Source: Ganoderma boninense
Lineage: Eukaryota; Basidiomycota; Agaricomycetes; Polyporales; Polyporaceae
Direction of reading: 5' to 3'
Length of the DNA: 64,000 nt
NCBI GenBank assembly: GCA_002900995.3
Contig: CM035313.1
Location: 682,001-746,000 of the forward strand
Part shown: positions 1-12,090 of the stretch, in pieces
Numbering within the stretch: the stretch's first letter is position 1
Layout: each line of letters opens with the position of its first letter
The notes under the pieces: model-generated
Told to the model about the DNA's origin: nothing
The model's input: the letters and a program-made list of their open reading frames with translations, nothing else
The model's database searches: none
Made by a program: the position numbers and the translations under genes

Positions 1-1590
1 GTAAATCTCGCCCATCTTCTTCAGGAAGTTGTCGACGCCCGGCCGCTTGATCACATACACATTGTGCCAATGGTACTCGATCTCGACCGGCACAACATAG
101 TCGGCTTGTTGAATTGCCTGTATAGCACCACATCAATCAATATGTGGCCAAGAGCGATGCAACCAAGAGCAATACCCGAAATGACGTACCTTGAAGCTGC
201 TGTGCACCAGTGTCTCATCGAGATCGAGCACTAGACACTTGCGCCCCTGCATGCTTCGGGGATATTGGGGGAAGCAGTGGTCTGGGGAGTCCGTCCTGGC
301 GAATGCATGTTGGACGCCCGTCGAGGCGGAAGAACAGGATGACAACGCACCGGTCCTATGGGTATCCCTGCGCCGCCCTGCATGATCAGCCTCTCCTCCT
401 CGTCTTCCACCTCGTCTACAGGTGTCCCGTCCCTCCAGGTCCTCGTCCTCCGTGAAACTCGTCGACCCGTCGCTCTCCTCGCCCATTTCCCGTGAGTTTC
501 TTCGCGAGCGATTGTGTATGCTCTCATCCCCCGTCGACCCGGGTGGCTGCACAGCTCCCGACGTCACGCCTTCCGTCTCCTCCAGCGGTAGCGTCCGAGT
601 CGGGGTGGGGGGGACGATAACGCTCGGGTCCTCAGCTGGTGGAGGGATGTCAATGGGCTGGAGGGGCGGTGGGATTTCTTGTGCGGACGTAGACGCCTGG
701 GCGTCATCCGGCGTCGACGGTGCACCCCCAGCCGCCTGTTCCTGCGGCTCAGGTGCTGGTGGCAGCTCCTCCGCCTCCTTCGCCGCCTGCTTCTCCTTCA
801 GGCCGTTCGCTGCCGCCCGTTCGTCTTTGCCGGGGCGGGCACATGTGGTGCCGGGGCCAGAGCCTTCTCGTGAAGGTCGATCGGGTGTGCACGGGACGAC
901 GGACCTACGCAGGCACTAGCACCCTGAACAGCTTCGAGAGCAGGTTTCCCTTGGGCCGAGGCGCATGCGACCCATCCGCGTCCGTGGTCGAGGTGTGTGC
1001 GCCGTCCGAGACCGACTTGACGGCGTCCTTGCGGGGCGAGCTCTTGAACGTCTGCGTGCCCGTCTGCTCGCTCTCGAGCGAAGCCTTCTCCTTGCGGACC
1101 GTCCCGTTCTCGTCCGTCTTGTCCTGAGCTGAGGGTATCGACTCTGCTGAACGCACGGCGGGGGCGGCGGGCGGGGGCGATGACGGAGGGGCCTGCCCTG
1201 CGCTGTCTGCGGACTCGGGTGGAGGGGCGGACGGAGAGGGTGTGGGGAGCTGGCGTGACCGTTGCCGACGTCTGGGTCGCCTGCGGGGCTGCTCTTTTCG
1301 TCTTCGCTGGGTCCCTCTGCAGGCTGGGCACTCGGTGGCTCTGCCGCGACTTCCTTCCCCTTCGCGGACTGCTGGCGGTGAGCGGGGGAAGACACAGACG
1401 CAGCGCGGGGACGTACCTGGGGAGCTGATGTATCTGGAGCGGCTGCAGTGGCCATGGGGGTGGGCAGCTCTGCAGGGGACGGGGGTATGGGGGAGAAGGA
1501 CGAGAGAGACGACGTCGACGGCGACTGGACGCGTTGCACGCTCGCCCGTGGGAATATGAGTCCGCTTCTGGCGCCCCATTTGCGCCCCAT
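1..1590 (-). CDS. Psr1/NIF-type HAD phosphatase, copy 1 (cut by window edge, frame-disrupted)
   Basis: Minus-strand gene whose 3' half lies outside the window. From 1590 downwards it encodes a Ser/Pro/Ala-rich low-complexity region, an acidic stretch, a conserved [14 protein letters not shown] block, then the catalytic HAD motif [10 protein letters not shown] (DxDxT) just before an intron at about 118-190. This family (yeast Psr1/Psr2, FCP1/SCP-like) dephosphorylates phospho-Ser/Thr proteins, often at membranes. The copy is broken by single-base length differences relative to copy 2 at 12089-14365: an extra C in the run near 244, an extra C near 435, and one base short near 818, 905 and 1230. 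The reading frame therefore fails several times, although each local block is conserved. It could be a decaying duplicate, or an intact gene with uncorrected sequencing indels. Start taken at the ATG of the [10 protein letters not shown] block; the true N-terminus is uncertain. Confidence 0.7.
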
Positions 1591-1655
1591 TGCCTCGTTC
1601 CGGGCGGCTCGGGCCTGTCGTGTCTTCATCCACGCCCATTGTGCTCTTTCCACTC
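1..1655. repeat. Segmental duplication, copy 1 (partner 12777-14432)
   Basis: Base 1 aligns with 12777, and the match runs to about 1655/14432. I saw essentially no substitutions until the last 20 bases. The differences are about seven single-base changes in C or G runs plus a 9-base tandem insertion in copy 2 near 14400. The left end is outside the window. Confidence 0.9.
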
Positions 1656-4600
1656 GTCGCCTCCACTGCCTGAGCGCACGGCTACGTGCTCTCGCCATGA
1701 GAAGCCCATGTCGCGATGGATGGGTGCCCCGGCTGAGGAGGGCCATCGGCATGACGGGAACGGAGGGCCGGTTTCTATTCGCTTCCGCCACAGCGCCTAT
1801 CGCACGACCCCCGCCGTGCCCTCGTCCGCCCTCGTCTGTCTCCCGTCTGTCGACCCGCGTCCTGGCTTCTCGACTGTCGCGGTCGAGAGGCTGATGCTGA
1901 CTGCTCTTCGTTTTTGCAGCCTTCCGCCCGCTTGCGCGCGTCGGAGCGCAGCGCCGACGCACGCTGCTCCTGCAGCTCGAACCGCTTCCTGCACGGTGCG
2001 CCGCCGCAATTGCAAGTCCTCCATCGACGTCGTCGCCCGTCCGTCTGCATGCCCAATGCACGCTCGGCGCAGCTGCCGTCTGCCGCAGCCGTCGTTTTCA
2101 GACGCAGACTTCCCCGACTCGTTTTTAAGCTGTAGATAGTAACTGTCCGACGCCGACAGAACTCGACGCAGAGCACCGGTCCCCCTCAGCCTCGTCTCCG
2201 CCTTCTAAGCCCATGCAAGTACATCGTTTTCCACTCTCTTCGTCGTGCGCACCGGCCGCGCACCAGGCTGTCGCAGTGTCGGTGCGACCAGTCCAGGCAC
2301 CGCTGTCCCGCTGTCCCCAGCTCCTTTCCGCTCTCGCAGAGTCTGTATCAGTCCCCATTTGCATGCTCCGCCATCTTGCCGCGCCAAAACACGCGATTCA
2401 AACTCGAGGTTGCGCTTTACGACCGTTCCACACCCTCCATCTTCGTTGTGCCGGAACACTGTAAGATAGTTTTAAATGCCCTGTTCGCGTGTACCTCGTC
2501 TCCAAGCTATAGATCGCCTTGTCGCCACCACGGAGTCCATTCAAATCATAGCCCAATGCCGTCCCTGACGCGGAACCTTTCGACGAGAGTTCGACGTCGA
2601 CGTGAAATCGCTCCCGAAAACCACCAAAGCGAACTGGACGGTTTCCTTCTCAGCCATTGTATGCACTCGATGTCTCGCCCGGCCTCGGACACCCAGAAAT
2701 TGAGCATTATCTGCATACGTACATATACTACTTGTGCAAACATCGGATGACGACGAATGGCTACAGGATGGATCGAGCTGCAAGATGGATCGACCGCTGA
2801 GGAAACACGGATCGCGGTGCAAGAGTAAGTAACTGCGAAACCACCCATCCTCGGGCGCTTCCATGGTTTCCTTCCGACCACCACCTCCGTATGCGCGCCG
2901 GCGGCACATATCCTCGCAAACAACTAGCTCTCGCCAGTCCAGCAATTTACTCGTCAGTACGAGTCGGTAAATGCAACATTTTTCGTTAGGTAGGTCGACA
3001 CTGTCAATACCCAGGTAGTTTTCTGCCATTCACCTGCGACCGCGACCTGCTCGCCCCCGCTCCCGGAGGGCGAGTCTAACTCCTCCGTCGTCTGCTGCAT
3101 TCCGATGGGAAACCCGCAGCTGGCTCTTCCCCATCAATAGAAGGTGGTGCTTTAACGGCACCTTCTCGACTTCGCTCCCGGCCCGCTGGTGGGCCCCGGC
3201 GACAACGTGAGTCCTCCGATAGAGTTCTCGCCGTGTGGGTTTGGGAAAGCCACGCTCCCCTGCGTGCCGTGACGCGGCGGCCAGCCTCCACACGGTCTGT
3301 GCAACACCTAAAGCTAAAGAAGTTCTGTCATGTCCTCGAGAGCGCCATCACGCACGCCTCGTCTTGTACTGCTCGGCTTGAGCAGACAGGCTCCGTGTGT
3401 GCAGATGCGGGCAAGATGGGCAACGGACAGCGAGCCCGCTTCTCGAGCCTGGTCAAGACGCGCATTGTGGACACTCTATTCATGCGTTGGAGAAGAAGGA
3501 GCACCGGGCTTGCCATCTGTTTAACGGACGCGTCGAACAGCGCTGCCCATATTGGCTCCGTCGGATTCTTGATCGCTGCAAAGAAACGTAAGCTTCGACA
3601 TGACATGCACGGTCCTCGCGAACGCTCATTGTTGTCCAGGTAGCAGCCACGTAGAAGTCCGGGGCCCAGGCCACGAGGTCGTTCTCTGCCGTCCCTGCTC
3701 GTCGGTCCCTCAAGCATTCCCGAAAGCCTGTGCTCGCGACCGGGCATGTCGATCGGTTTCTAAATCGCGGCATCCTCCTGCAACTGAGCCACTAGTATGC
3801 ACATGGAGCGTTGACTTATTTTCTTGTAAGCACGTTGCCTCAGGGATGCATGACGTATTGACAGCCTGTATCATAGACCGACATCTTAGTCGCGGAAGGT
3901 CGAGAAGATGCCGGCACGCAATCTCGCCCAGCACGAGCACGCATCTGCAGTGTCCCCGTTCGTCCCCCACAGCGCCGCTTCCCCTCGCATGAAACACAAC
4001 GTCCAAGCCTCGATTTCTCGAGTAGCACTCCGCAGCGCCATCGCGGGGGGTTGCAACTGGCCAAGGTGAGTTTGTCGTTTGTGTTTGGAAGGTGGTCGGC
4101 GACCCACTAGTGGGCCACCATGGCGTAACCTTTCCAGCTATTCGGGCTAAGCCGTCGGACTTCACGCTTGCGACCTGACAGAGCTTCGGACCCTTGGTCC
4201 CTTGATTCCCGTTGACTCCGGCTGGAAGGTTCTCCTGCGTCCTCGGATCGAGCGCGCAAGGCTTCTAGCTGTGTCGCCCCGGGACGTCGGCCGTAATTGC
4301 GTGTCCCGCCCGCTGCCCGCCTTGAACGGATTTCCCGTTTGAGCTCGCCGGCCCCGGGGTCCATGCTCGTCGGTGGGTCGTGCTAACGGCCGGGATGTCG
4401 TCCGAGTCGCACGTCTCACATTCTGCGGCCAGGATCGCCCTCTCGGACGGCACACCGTGCCCGAGTCTTCGGCATAAGGATGGATGGGGCGAAACCGCGT
4501 CTGTATCCATGTACATACTTTCGTGTGGTTCCTTCGATGCGGGCCGGCGAGGCGTTGCATCCAGGCACCGAGAACGTTTCATACTGACGCGGGCCACACT

Positions 4601-7600
4601 CTCCCGGAATGTGGGTGCAGACGCCTCTCGCGTACCTCCTCCAGCCCACGAAAATAGCTCGGTCTTCGGCTCTGCGGCGCGCGTCGAGAGTGCCCCGAGG
4701 TCTGTTATTTCTGACCGTGCGTCTTGCCCGACATCAATGAGCTGACTGGGTGTCGTTAGGGAGACCGTTTGCCTCGCTCATCCTCCGGCCGGTGTCTTCC
4801 AACACGTTGTCGGCCGGGCATTCTCCAAGCACGTTTGTCGGCGGCTGCTGGGACGGCAGCCCGGTCAGATCTCGCACTCCCGGCCTGAACGCGTCTTCGC
4901 CGTCAGCTCCGGGAACGTCCTCGCCCCGTTTTCATTTGTCATTCGACAGCGGTCAGCTTGGCGAACCACGTCCAGGTGGGGTTCGTCTCTGCCCGGCATC
5001 GGCTGGTGGTGGAGCAGCGTACAGGTAAGTTGGTGTGCTTTGACGGCGAGTCGCTCGGAACCGCACACCACCCACAAACCTGGCACGGTACCTGCAGAAT
5101 GGGCACCTGCGCGACCGCCGTGGACCTGGCGTTCGTCCGAACTGGCGGGCCGCAAGAGGATGCGTGCGTCTCTGCACCCATCTCATCCTGTAGCCGAGCC
5201 TTCTGGGCTGGAAGATTTACGGACGTCCAACGGGTGCTGTGAAGTCGGTCCGGCCTGCGGCAGCCACCGGACGCAGACTGTTGTGAAGCCACATATCCTC
5301 GAGGCCTGGAAGGCGGTCGCATCCGGTGCCGATTCGGGCGGGATAACATGGGAGGAGGCTAAGTCCCCGTCTACTATTTATAGGTGCGGTGCAGGGATGG
5401 TGTGCCCCGCAAGGTGTGTTTTGCCATGCCCCTCCAGAGTCGACGGCCGGGACATACATGGTCTTATAGGCAGATAGGTCCGGGGACAGCGGCGCCGACG
5501 TCCAGCTCCGCGGGATACGCTAGCAAGGCGCTTCTGATTTTTATGTTGCGTGTTGTATCTTGACAGCAGAGCAGCGTGCTCGTAAGCTGATGGGTTCTGA
5601 CAGGCCCTGGCTGAGTCTCCGCAGGGCGGGGAGGAGCGGTTCGTGGCAATCGCCGTGCCCTCTTCGCCGTGGAAAATGGTTACGAGAAGACTGCCCGCCG
5701 CACGAACGGAATATCAGGTCTTGCGGCCGTGGACTGGACTCGGCGGGCGTCCGTACAGGCGGGCCGTGACGGAGGCGAACAGGTCTAGCAATGTGTCTCC
5801 GCGCTCACCTCATCGGACTTCTCGCCCTGCCTTCTGCCATCTAAGGGGTGCCGTGAACTCGGATCGCAATCAGACTATTCTCAAGCCACTGCACAGCGCG
5901 GTCGCCTGGAAACCGAGCGTTCAGTCGTGTGTGGTATGTATTCGGACGACGTCGGAGACCATGACGAGGCTAACTCCCCGTTCACGACGCCAGGCCCGGG
6001 GAGTTGCATAGGCTCGGCGAAGGGACGGCGAGAGCCCCAAGATATCGCGCGCAAGCTCTCCCCCTCGGCGCAGCGCGAGACGGGGGTGTTCTGCGAGTGC
6101 ACGGCCGGGACAAGTGTACCTGAAGAATCCCGGGCAGACAGCTCGGGGGGGAACAGCGCCGCGGAGCGCGCAACCCGACGGCCATGTACGTAAGTCATTC
6201 ATTTCCTTCGTGTTTGTCCGTGTATGCCACAGTGACCGCCGTGGACGTCCGAAAGCGGCATCGCGCTGTCGGCGGAGGTTATCCGGTATGCCTGCGCGCT
6301 CAGCAAGTGTCCGCCCGGCTCCCTGGATCGCAGGGAGAGGATCTCAGTTTCGTTTAAAAGAAGTCCACGTCGAACGTGGGTCTTCCCTTCCCGTCTCCTC
6401 TCCCTTCGCGCCCCCTCCAACTCCCTCGCCGTCCCCGCCGCTACCATGTTCTCGTCCTCTGCGGCTGCCTCTTTGCAGGCAACGGTCCGGCTTCGGCTTC
6501 GTAGGATGGTGTGCGGTCGGTTGTCTTCGGGGACTTGTCCGTTGATGGCACGGGCTCACATCGTGCGGTGAGTGTCCCTCCTGTTTGCATTCCTTCCGTG
6601 CTCCGCCGTCTGGCGAAGTCACGACACGTCCTTATCCCAGTCCAAGTGGGATAATTATGGGGCTCGGTCGCTCGCCGCGGAGGACCCCTGCTCTTACTCT
6701 CGCATCCACCCTCGCTCTCACAACCCCCGCAAGCTTGCTTGCGTCCTCGTCCTGCCACTGCCGCCGAGACACTCTCGTTGGTGAGTTTCATCTCGCCTCG
6801 CTAGTTCTTTACGCACACACTAATCACGGTTTCAGGACGCGACGAGACTCCCGGCGAGAGATGAGTTGCATGCCCGAGAGGCACAACATCATGGTACGTC
6901 GGGCAGTATTACTGGCTGTCTGTGCGTGTCTCATGGCTGGTCTTCGACAGGCACGACATCGACCCCGTCCACTGTGACACCGCTGCCCGTGTGGTGTGCG
7001 TCTTCACGGAGCTCGACGCGCACACGTCCTGGCAACTTGTCGAGTTGCAGGTGCGTCGTTGAGGCGCACGTCTGTGCTGGGCAATAGACCGTTCGATAGA
7101 CGGCGTGGACCATGGGCTCGCCGAACTCTCCGCTGTTCAGACGTAGGGTGAGTCTACAGATCGCGCTCGGGGTTGCAGTCGTCGGTCAGGTCCCCTCGTC
7201 TTGTGCGTTTGTGTCGCACTTGCGACGGACTCGGTGCTGAAGCGACGGCCTTCCGGGCTCAGGTGTGTGCGTTCCACTGGTATCTGCCGCCTTCCCAACG
7301 CCGGCCAGACCTCTCCGTCTACACCACGGGGCTTGCGGCCGGGCGATGTCGAAGATGGCTACGCCGCCGGCAGAGAGGGTAGAGGCGAGTTGCGGCGACC
7401 TCTCCTCTACCTGCTGTATCATCGAGCGGCTGCCGGCTGGCTCGGTTTCTCGCCATTCTCTCGTTGTGTTGTGGAGTACCAGGTACGCACTCGGCCCGAT
7501 ATTGTGTTTGCGCGAGATCGACTTCCGGGCGAGCCTCTGCCATTGAGCGAGTCTTACCAAGGTACGTCGTTCTGGGCGCGTTTCCCGTCTCTCATTCGAA

Positions 7601-7973
7601 CGGCAACGGCGGCCATTTCCCTGGTGCGTAAGTCCCTAGGGGTAATTCGACTCTGGCTGGCCCTCGGACATTTGCGACGGCAGCCTCTCCTCTACCTGCT
7701 GTATCATCGAGCTGCCGCTGCAGGCGCGATTTGCGAGCAATCTCGCGTTCTGGAAGTCCGGCCAGGTAGGTACAAATTCGATCGGGTGTTCGGCTTTTGC
7801 CAGCTCGTGTAAGTCTGCACAGGTGCGTTTCCGGGCAGAGGCCTCTCCTCTACCTGCTGTATCATCGAGTGAAACAGCGGCAGCGCCAGGCTCTTTCCGA
7901 GTAATTACTCACCGCTGCGCTTCCGTCGTGCTCGCTCGGGCCCACCGTGTACATACGCGAAATGAAATATATT
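1656..7973. other. Gene-poor tract of diverged repeats
   Basis: About 6.3 kb with no reading frame I can assign. It has moderately high GC and many GT...AG-like stretches. Two segments about 600 bases apart (5225-5400 and 5840-6000) look like diverged copies: both have a 'ggtgc.gtgaa.tcgg' start, a 'cagact.tt.t.aagcca' core, a 'cctggaa' and a 'gaggctaa.tccccgt' end. It may be degenerated element or gene remnants. I see no tRNA or intact transposase here. Confidence 0.4.
7399..7869 (+). repeat. 28-bp motif repeated three times
   Basis: A perfect 28-base string beginning cctctcctctacctgctg occurs at 7399-7426, 7684-7711 and 7842-7869 (spacings 285 and 158). A looser relative of its first part occurs at about 8303, inside the neighbouring transposon. 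Function unknown. Confidence 0.85.
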
Positions 7974-8160
7974 AGGGGTGGTCAGAGTGCGCGATTCTGG
8001 GCGATTTTAGGAGCGATTCTGGGGACGATTCCGAACGCGATTCTGGTCGCTAGAATCGCGATTCTGACAGAATCGTGCAGAATCGCAGAAGCGGCTCTGG
8101 AGCCGCTTCTGCCACGATTCTGCCCTCTACGATTCTACCTCGACCCAGTTTTCATCGTGT
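7974..8160. repeat. Left terminal/subterminal repeat of the Harbinger element
   Basis: Terminal inverted repeat followed by many CGATTCT / AGAATCG octamers in both orientations. At 8087-8110 there is a perfect hairpin with 11-bp arms and a 2-base loop. Confidence 0.75.
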
Positions 8161-8340
8161 AACCTCACCAATCAGGACATACACAGAATTAAATATATTT
8201 GAAAAATAAATCTGCGCCAGACGTTCGTCTTTGTGCTGCACTCGACCCGCGAGACTGTACTGGACCCACTCCGGTCTCGCACACGCGGCGTACGTCGTGG
8301 ACTCTCCTCTACTTGCTCCATCCTACCACCAGCCTCACCC

Positions 8341-10019
8341 ATGGCCGGCAAGCCGAAGGCAACCAAAAGACCCACGAGCTCGAAGCGGCACCGTGATGCC
8401 GGGGACTCGGACGCGCCAGACACGCCTGCGAAGGAGAAGGCTCCTGCGAAGAAGCGTAAGGGCGCTGCTTCAGGCGGAGGTCACCCGAAGAAGGAGACTA
8501 GGTCTTCGAAAAAGGCTGGAGCAGACACTGACAGTGGGCAGGAGCCTGAGGGGTCTGATGAGGGCGCACCGATAACAGTCGAGTACGTCCGAGCCCATTC
8601 TACTAGTCAGCTAACATGCAACCTGATCAGACTCGTGGTTGCAAAGCTGGGACAAAGATGATTTCAACCTAACTTGGAAGCTCGTCACCGCTCTAACGGA
8701 CAATGAAGACGTAAAAAATGCACTGTTCCCGCCTACCGGTGGGAACGCTTCGACCAAGAGGGGTGGTGGTAAGAAGAAGACGGAGCACCATTGGACACTG
8801 GCGAAGGAGATATTCCAACACCACCCGGAGTACTCGACCGCATTCGCACTCGCTGTGAAGCCCGGTGCGAAAAAGCTCCAGATGCTTTGGAAGGCCAAGA
8901 TCAAAAACCGTCTAGCAAGGTGAGTATATCAGTACAAATGCTGCCAAGATCATTGCGAGCAGACCATTCTAACCTTGCACTCGGGTAGCATGGTTGCGCT
9001 TGTGCTCAAATGTCGCAAGGAGATGGGAAAGACAGGAGAGGGATTACAGCACGCTTCCGAGATCACGGCCGAGCGTTTTGCACCGGAGTTTGTCAACAAA
9101 TGGGGTATGTCCGAGATCTTCTATCTCCCCCTAAACGCCATTCACACACCTGAATGGCACCCTAGCGGCTATCCAAGAGAAATGTCCTTACTACTTCGAG
9201 ATCCTCAGTCACATCGGTGAGCGCCCCAACTGGACTCCGGTCGGGCTCGGCAACTCGACAGATACGATCGACGGCAGTGTCCTGTTCGGCTCGGGCAACT
9301 TGGAGGAGGTCGATGAGTTGGACGGTTCAGGAGCGGAGGGATCAGATGAGGAGAGCAGCAGCGACGATGGGAGTGGATATGGGGACAGGCTTGAGGAGAA
9401 GCTCAGCCGCACGCGCCTTGAGCGTAAGGCCCAGTCCGCACCGCCTGAAGACGCTACAGCTGGCGCGGGCTCTGGAAAGAAGACTGCCGCACGCTCAGGC
9501 TCATCCACCCCAGCGGTTCAAGGCAAAGGCAAGTCCAAATCTATAAAGGGCGCCTTTGACTTCGAGGAGCTTGCGAAGGCCGAGGAGACCACACACCAGC
9601 GCGAACTTGACATCCAGCAGGAGAAGATTCGATACAACCTCCAAAAGGTGCGCTCGAAGGCTGATATCAAGATGCAGCGCGAGAAGAACGACTTCTATCT
9701 GCGGCGCCTGGAGATGGAGCAACGTCACCAACTCATGTTGGAGCAGATGCGCCTCCGGGCGCAGTCAAGCTCGGGTGGGCGCAGTATCCAAGGTCAGCCT
9801 TCCCCTGCCGCTGGGGCTTCCGGCGCAACGTTCTCGATGGCATCTGGCTCTCAGATGCATTCTGATGCTCAGCCGTCTGCCACGGAGATGTTCGGACCTG
9901 GGATGGGAGAGTTTGATCCGCTCGGAGATGGATTTGGGATGAGCTTCGGCGATGGTCTGGGCGGTGGGTTCAGTGGCAACTTCATGTCTGACTCGCCGTT
10001 TGCGAATGGTAACAATTAA
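8341..10019 (+). CDS. Myb/SANT-like partner protein of the Harbinger transposon
   Basis: Second protein of the PIF/Harbinger element. In this superfamily a Myb-like protein helps nuclear import and binds the subterminal repeats. Exons read as 8341-8582, 8631-8919, 8989-9104 and 9166-10019. The N-terminus is Lys/Pro-rich with basic clusters (nuclear-localisation-like). A tryptophan-spaced trihelix-like domain follows in exon 2 (SWLQSWDKDDFNLTW ... KTEHHWTLAKEIF ... WKAKIKNRL), then an IQEKCPYYFEIL..IGERPNWTPVG block. After that come an acidic Ser/Asp stretch, a long Gln/Glu/Arg coiled-coil region (about 9560-9760) and a Gly/Phe/Met-rich tail. Exon 1 to exon 2 splicing is off by one base with the obvious GT/AG sites, so that junction, or one base of sequence, is wrong. 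It converges with the transposase gene. The assignment rests on domain arrangement and context. Confidence 0.8.
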
Positions 10020-10061
10020 TTAGTCATACTCATAGCTTCTCGGCATGAAACAAAATGTGAT

Positions 10062-11842
10062 TTAGACTCCATTCCCCCCACGACGCCTCTCTGCACGCTT
10101 TTCCTTTGCTCGGAACAACTCGTACTTAAGATGTTCTCGCCATGCCCTCCCCTGCTGCAACCGAGTGCTTCCATGTGCGCCAAAATTAAACCCACGCCCA
10201 GCCTCGACCTCCGAGTCCTCGGATGAGGACGATAACCCTTCAAAGATGAAAGGGTCATCATCAACACCATCGCTGTCCTCTCCATCTGCACGGCGCTCCT
10301 CTTCCTCACACTGCATTGCAAAGGAGTGAATGCCAACGCACGCAAGTACCCAATATGTTGCGAATTTGTGGGACCGCTCATCGACGATGCGAATACGGAG
10401 GCCCTTGAGAGACTGGAAGCGACCCTTCAAAAAGCCAATAGCATGCTCCGAGCGAATGCGAACAATTGACACGTGGTTGTTGAACCGCTCGTTATCTGGC
10501 AGCTCGCGCTCGGGCATCTTGTACGGCGCCGTAATCCAGACTGCAATCTACCACACTCCCCAGTGAGTAAATAAGAGCACTTTGACAAAGTGCACGCACC
10601 GGATAAGCTGAGTCTGCAAAAATAAACTCGCCCTCGGTAAGGATAGACTCGTGGTTTTGTGCAACATGCGTCTTCGCCCACGCAGTCGCATCATGTGTGC
10701 TTCCCGTGAAGCCGTAGCCGACATCGATGATACGGAGGTTTGGAAGAGAGACAACCTGAATATATGAGTCTGGAAAACCCTTGACAAATGCGCAGACTTG
10801 TACGTACTTGAAGGTTCAATGAATAGTTACATTTTCGGTCGAAGTAACTCTCACCATACCAGAACGGACGCTGTTCAAGGGGAACCAGTGTGCCATCCAC
10901 CATACACCACCCGTCCCGCCATGCTTTGCAAGAGTGCTTCTCTACCCATGCCTTTGCCTTCTCCTTCTCCTCAGCAGTCGGCAACCGGATCGCCTCATCA
11001 AGGAAGTCCGGTCGCAGCACAGCTGTCATAACACGCCGAGTTACAAGATCCACGGTACCTTTGGCGCATCCAGCCCAGTTTGCCACCTTCTGCAACCCAG
11101 CTGCATTCCCATGATGCCCAAAGCGGTACAATGTGATCGCAACTTGCTCTTCAACGGACATTTGCGGGTTTTGTGAGTCGTTTGAGAAGATCGGGTCGTC
11201 CAGAAGCCGTGCAACGAGACGGTCAAATGTGCTCGGGTTGACGCGAAGGTTTGCACGGAATTCATCAGGTCGAGCATGCTTCAACGTATGGAGGACGTGG
11301 GGGAGGTATGCTGGGCCGCGCGGCAACGTATTGCGAGCAACTGTGTAGCGGTGCGCGTATAGGTTTCCGAGAGCATCTCGGACCAGGCGACCAAGGCGGC
11401 TGGGAAGGACATCGGGGGGCCGACACACCTTGGGGACATCCTCATCCTCCTCCAGCTCATCGTCTGCATCGTCCCCACTCGAGCTCCCATCTGACTCCAC
11501 CTCCCGCCGGCTCCATCTCTTGTTGATAGATGGAATACCCTCCGCATCGAGATCCATCAACTCCATTGGGACTGCTCGCTGCGAAGTGCGCCTTCGGAAA
11601 GACCAGTAATCGTCATCGTCATCGGAGTTGGATGCTGAGGGAGTAATGGACCAGGAGGAGAGCGACGAGCTGAAGTTCGAGGAAAGGTCAGAGAGGGAAG
11701 CCGATGAGGACTCGCTGGGTATTTGGATATCTTGCATAAGTTGTTCTCTGCGCAGAAGCCGAAAATGTCGCCGTTTCCGAAGCTTAAGATAGCCTTTAAT
11801 GAGAGCACGAGCCTGCTGAGTACGTTCTGTAAAGCGGGGCAT
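10062..11842 (-). CDS. PIF/Harbinger DDE transposase (DDE_Tnp_4 type)
   Basis: Cuts and pastes the 4.1-kb element. Three exons, 11842-10808, 10755-10600 and 10547-10062, splice in frame to 558 aa. The N-terminal 200 residues are Arg-rich then Ser/Asp-rich. A helix-turn-helix-like region follows (QMSVEEQVAITLYRFGH, then VANWAGCAKGTVDLVTRRV). The catalytic DDE triad is visible: first Asp in WCMVDGTLVPL, second in FADSAYP, and Glu in RSEHAIGFLKGRFQSL. The family-typical GSTHDATAW motif is present between them. The C-terminal tail is acidic then basic. All introns are short GT-AG, and no stop or frameshift is seen, so the gene may be functional. It is convergent with the Myb-like gene. Start chosen at the ATG before PRFTERTQQ. 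Confidence 0.92.
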
Positions 11843-11934
11843 AGTAGGACGCAGACCGGAGCCTGAAGGCGTCCTGTCCACTTGCAAGCACGCACAACGC
11901 CATTTCGAGCTTCAGAATGTATTATATAATCAAG

Positions 11935-12090
11935 TACAATACAACAGAATCGCGACCAGAATCGCGACCAGAATCGCAAATTTGGATGGGGTGGTCAGAG
12001 TGGAGGCGATTTTGATGGCGATTCTGGTCCCAGAATCGCCGCAGAATCGCATGCAGAATCGCGCGGGAATCGTCAACTTTGACCGCCCCT
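11935..12090. repeat. Right terminal/subterminal repeat with an internal TIR-like copy
   Basis: Contains the same CGATTCTG arrays as the left end. At 11988 a second 'ggggtggtcagagtgg' start matches the left TIR in direct orientation, so 11988-12090 is itself a TIR-bounded unit of about 103 bases. Confidence 0.65.

Larger units (their letters stand above)
7974..12090. mobile_element. PIF/Harbinger-type DNA transposon, apparently complete
   Basis: A 4.1-kb element. Left end AGGGGTGGTCAGAGT; right end, reverse-complemented, AGGGGCGGTCAAAGT (13 of 15 match). Both flanks carry ATT (7971-7973 and 12091-12093), consistent with a 3-bp target duplication. Inside are the two genes expected of this superfamily, a DDE_4-type transposase and a Myb/SANT-like DNA-binding partner, in convergent orientation with 42 bases between their stops. 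Subterminal regions on both sides are arrays of gCGATTCTGg and its complement, likely transposase or Myb binding sites. The right end carries a second TIR-like start at 11988. The element abuts the 3' end of phosphatase copy 2. Confidence 0.88.

Noticed and set aside
905..2061. Long overlapping open frames on both strands around the phosphatase 5' region
   Set aside because: GC-rich low-complexity DNA keeps several frames open. Only the frame continuing into the conserved phosphatase blocks is supported.
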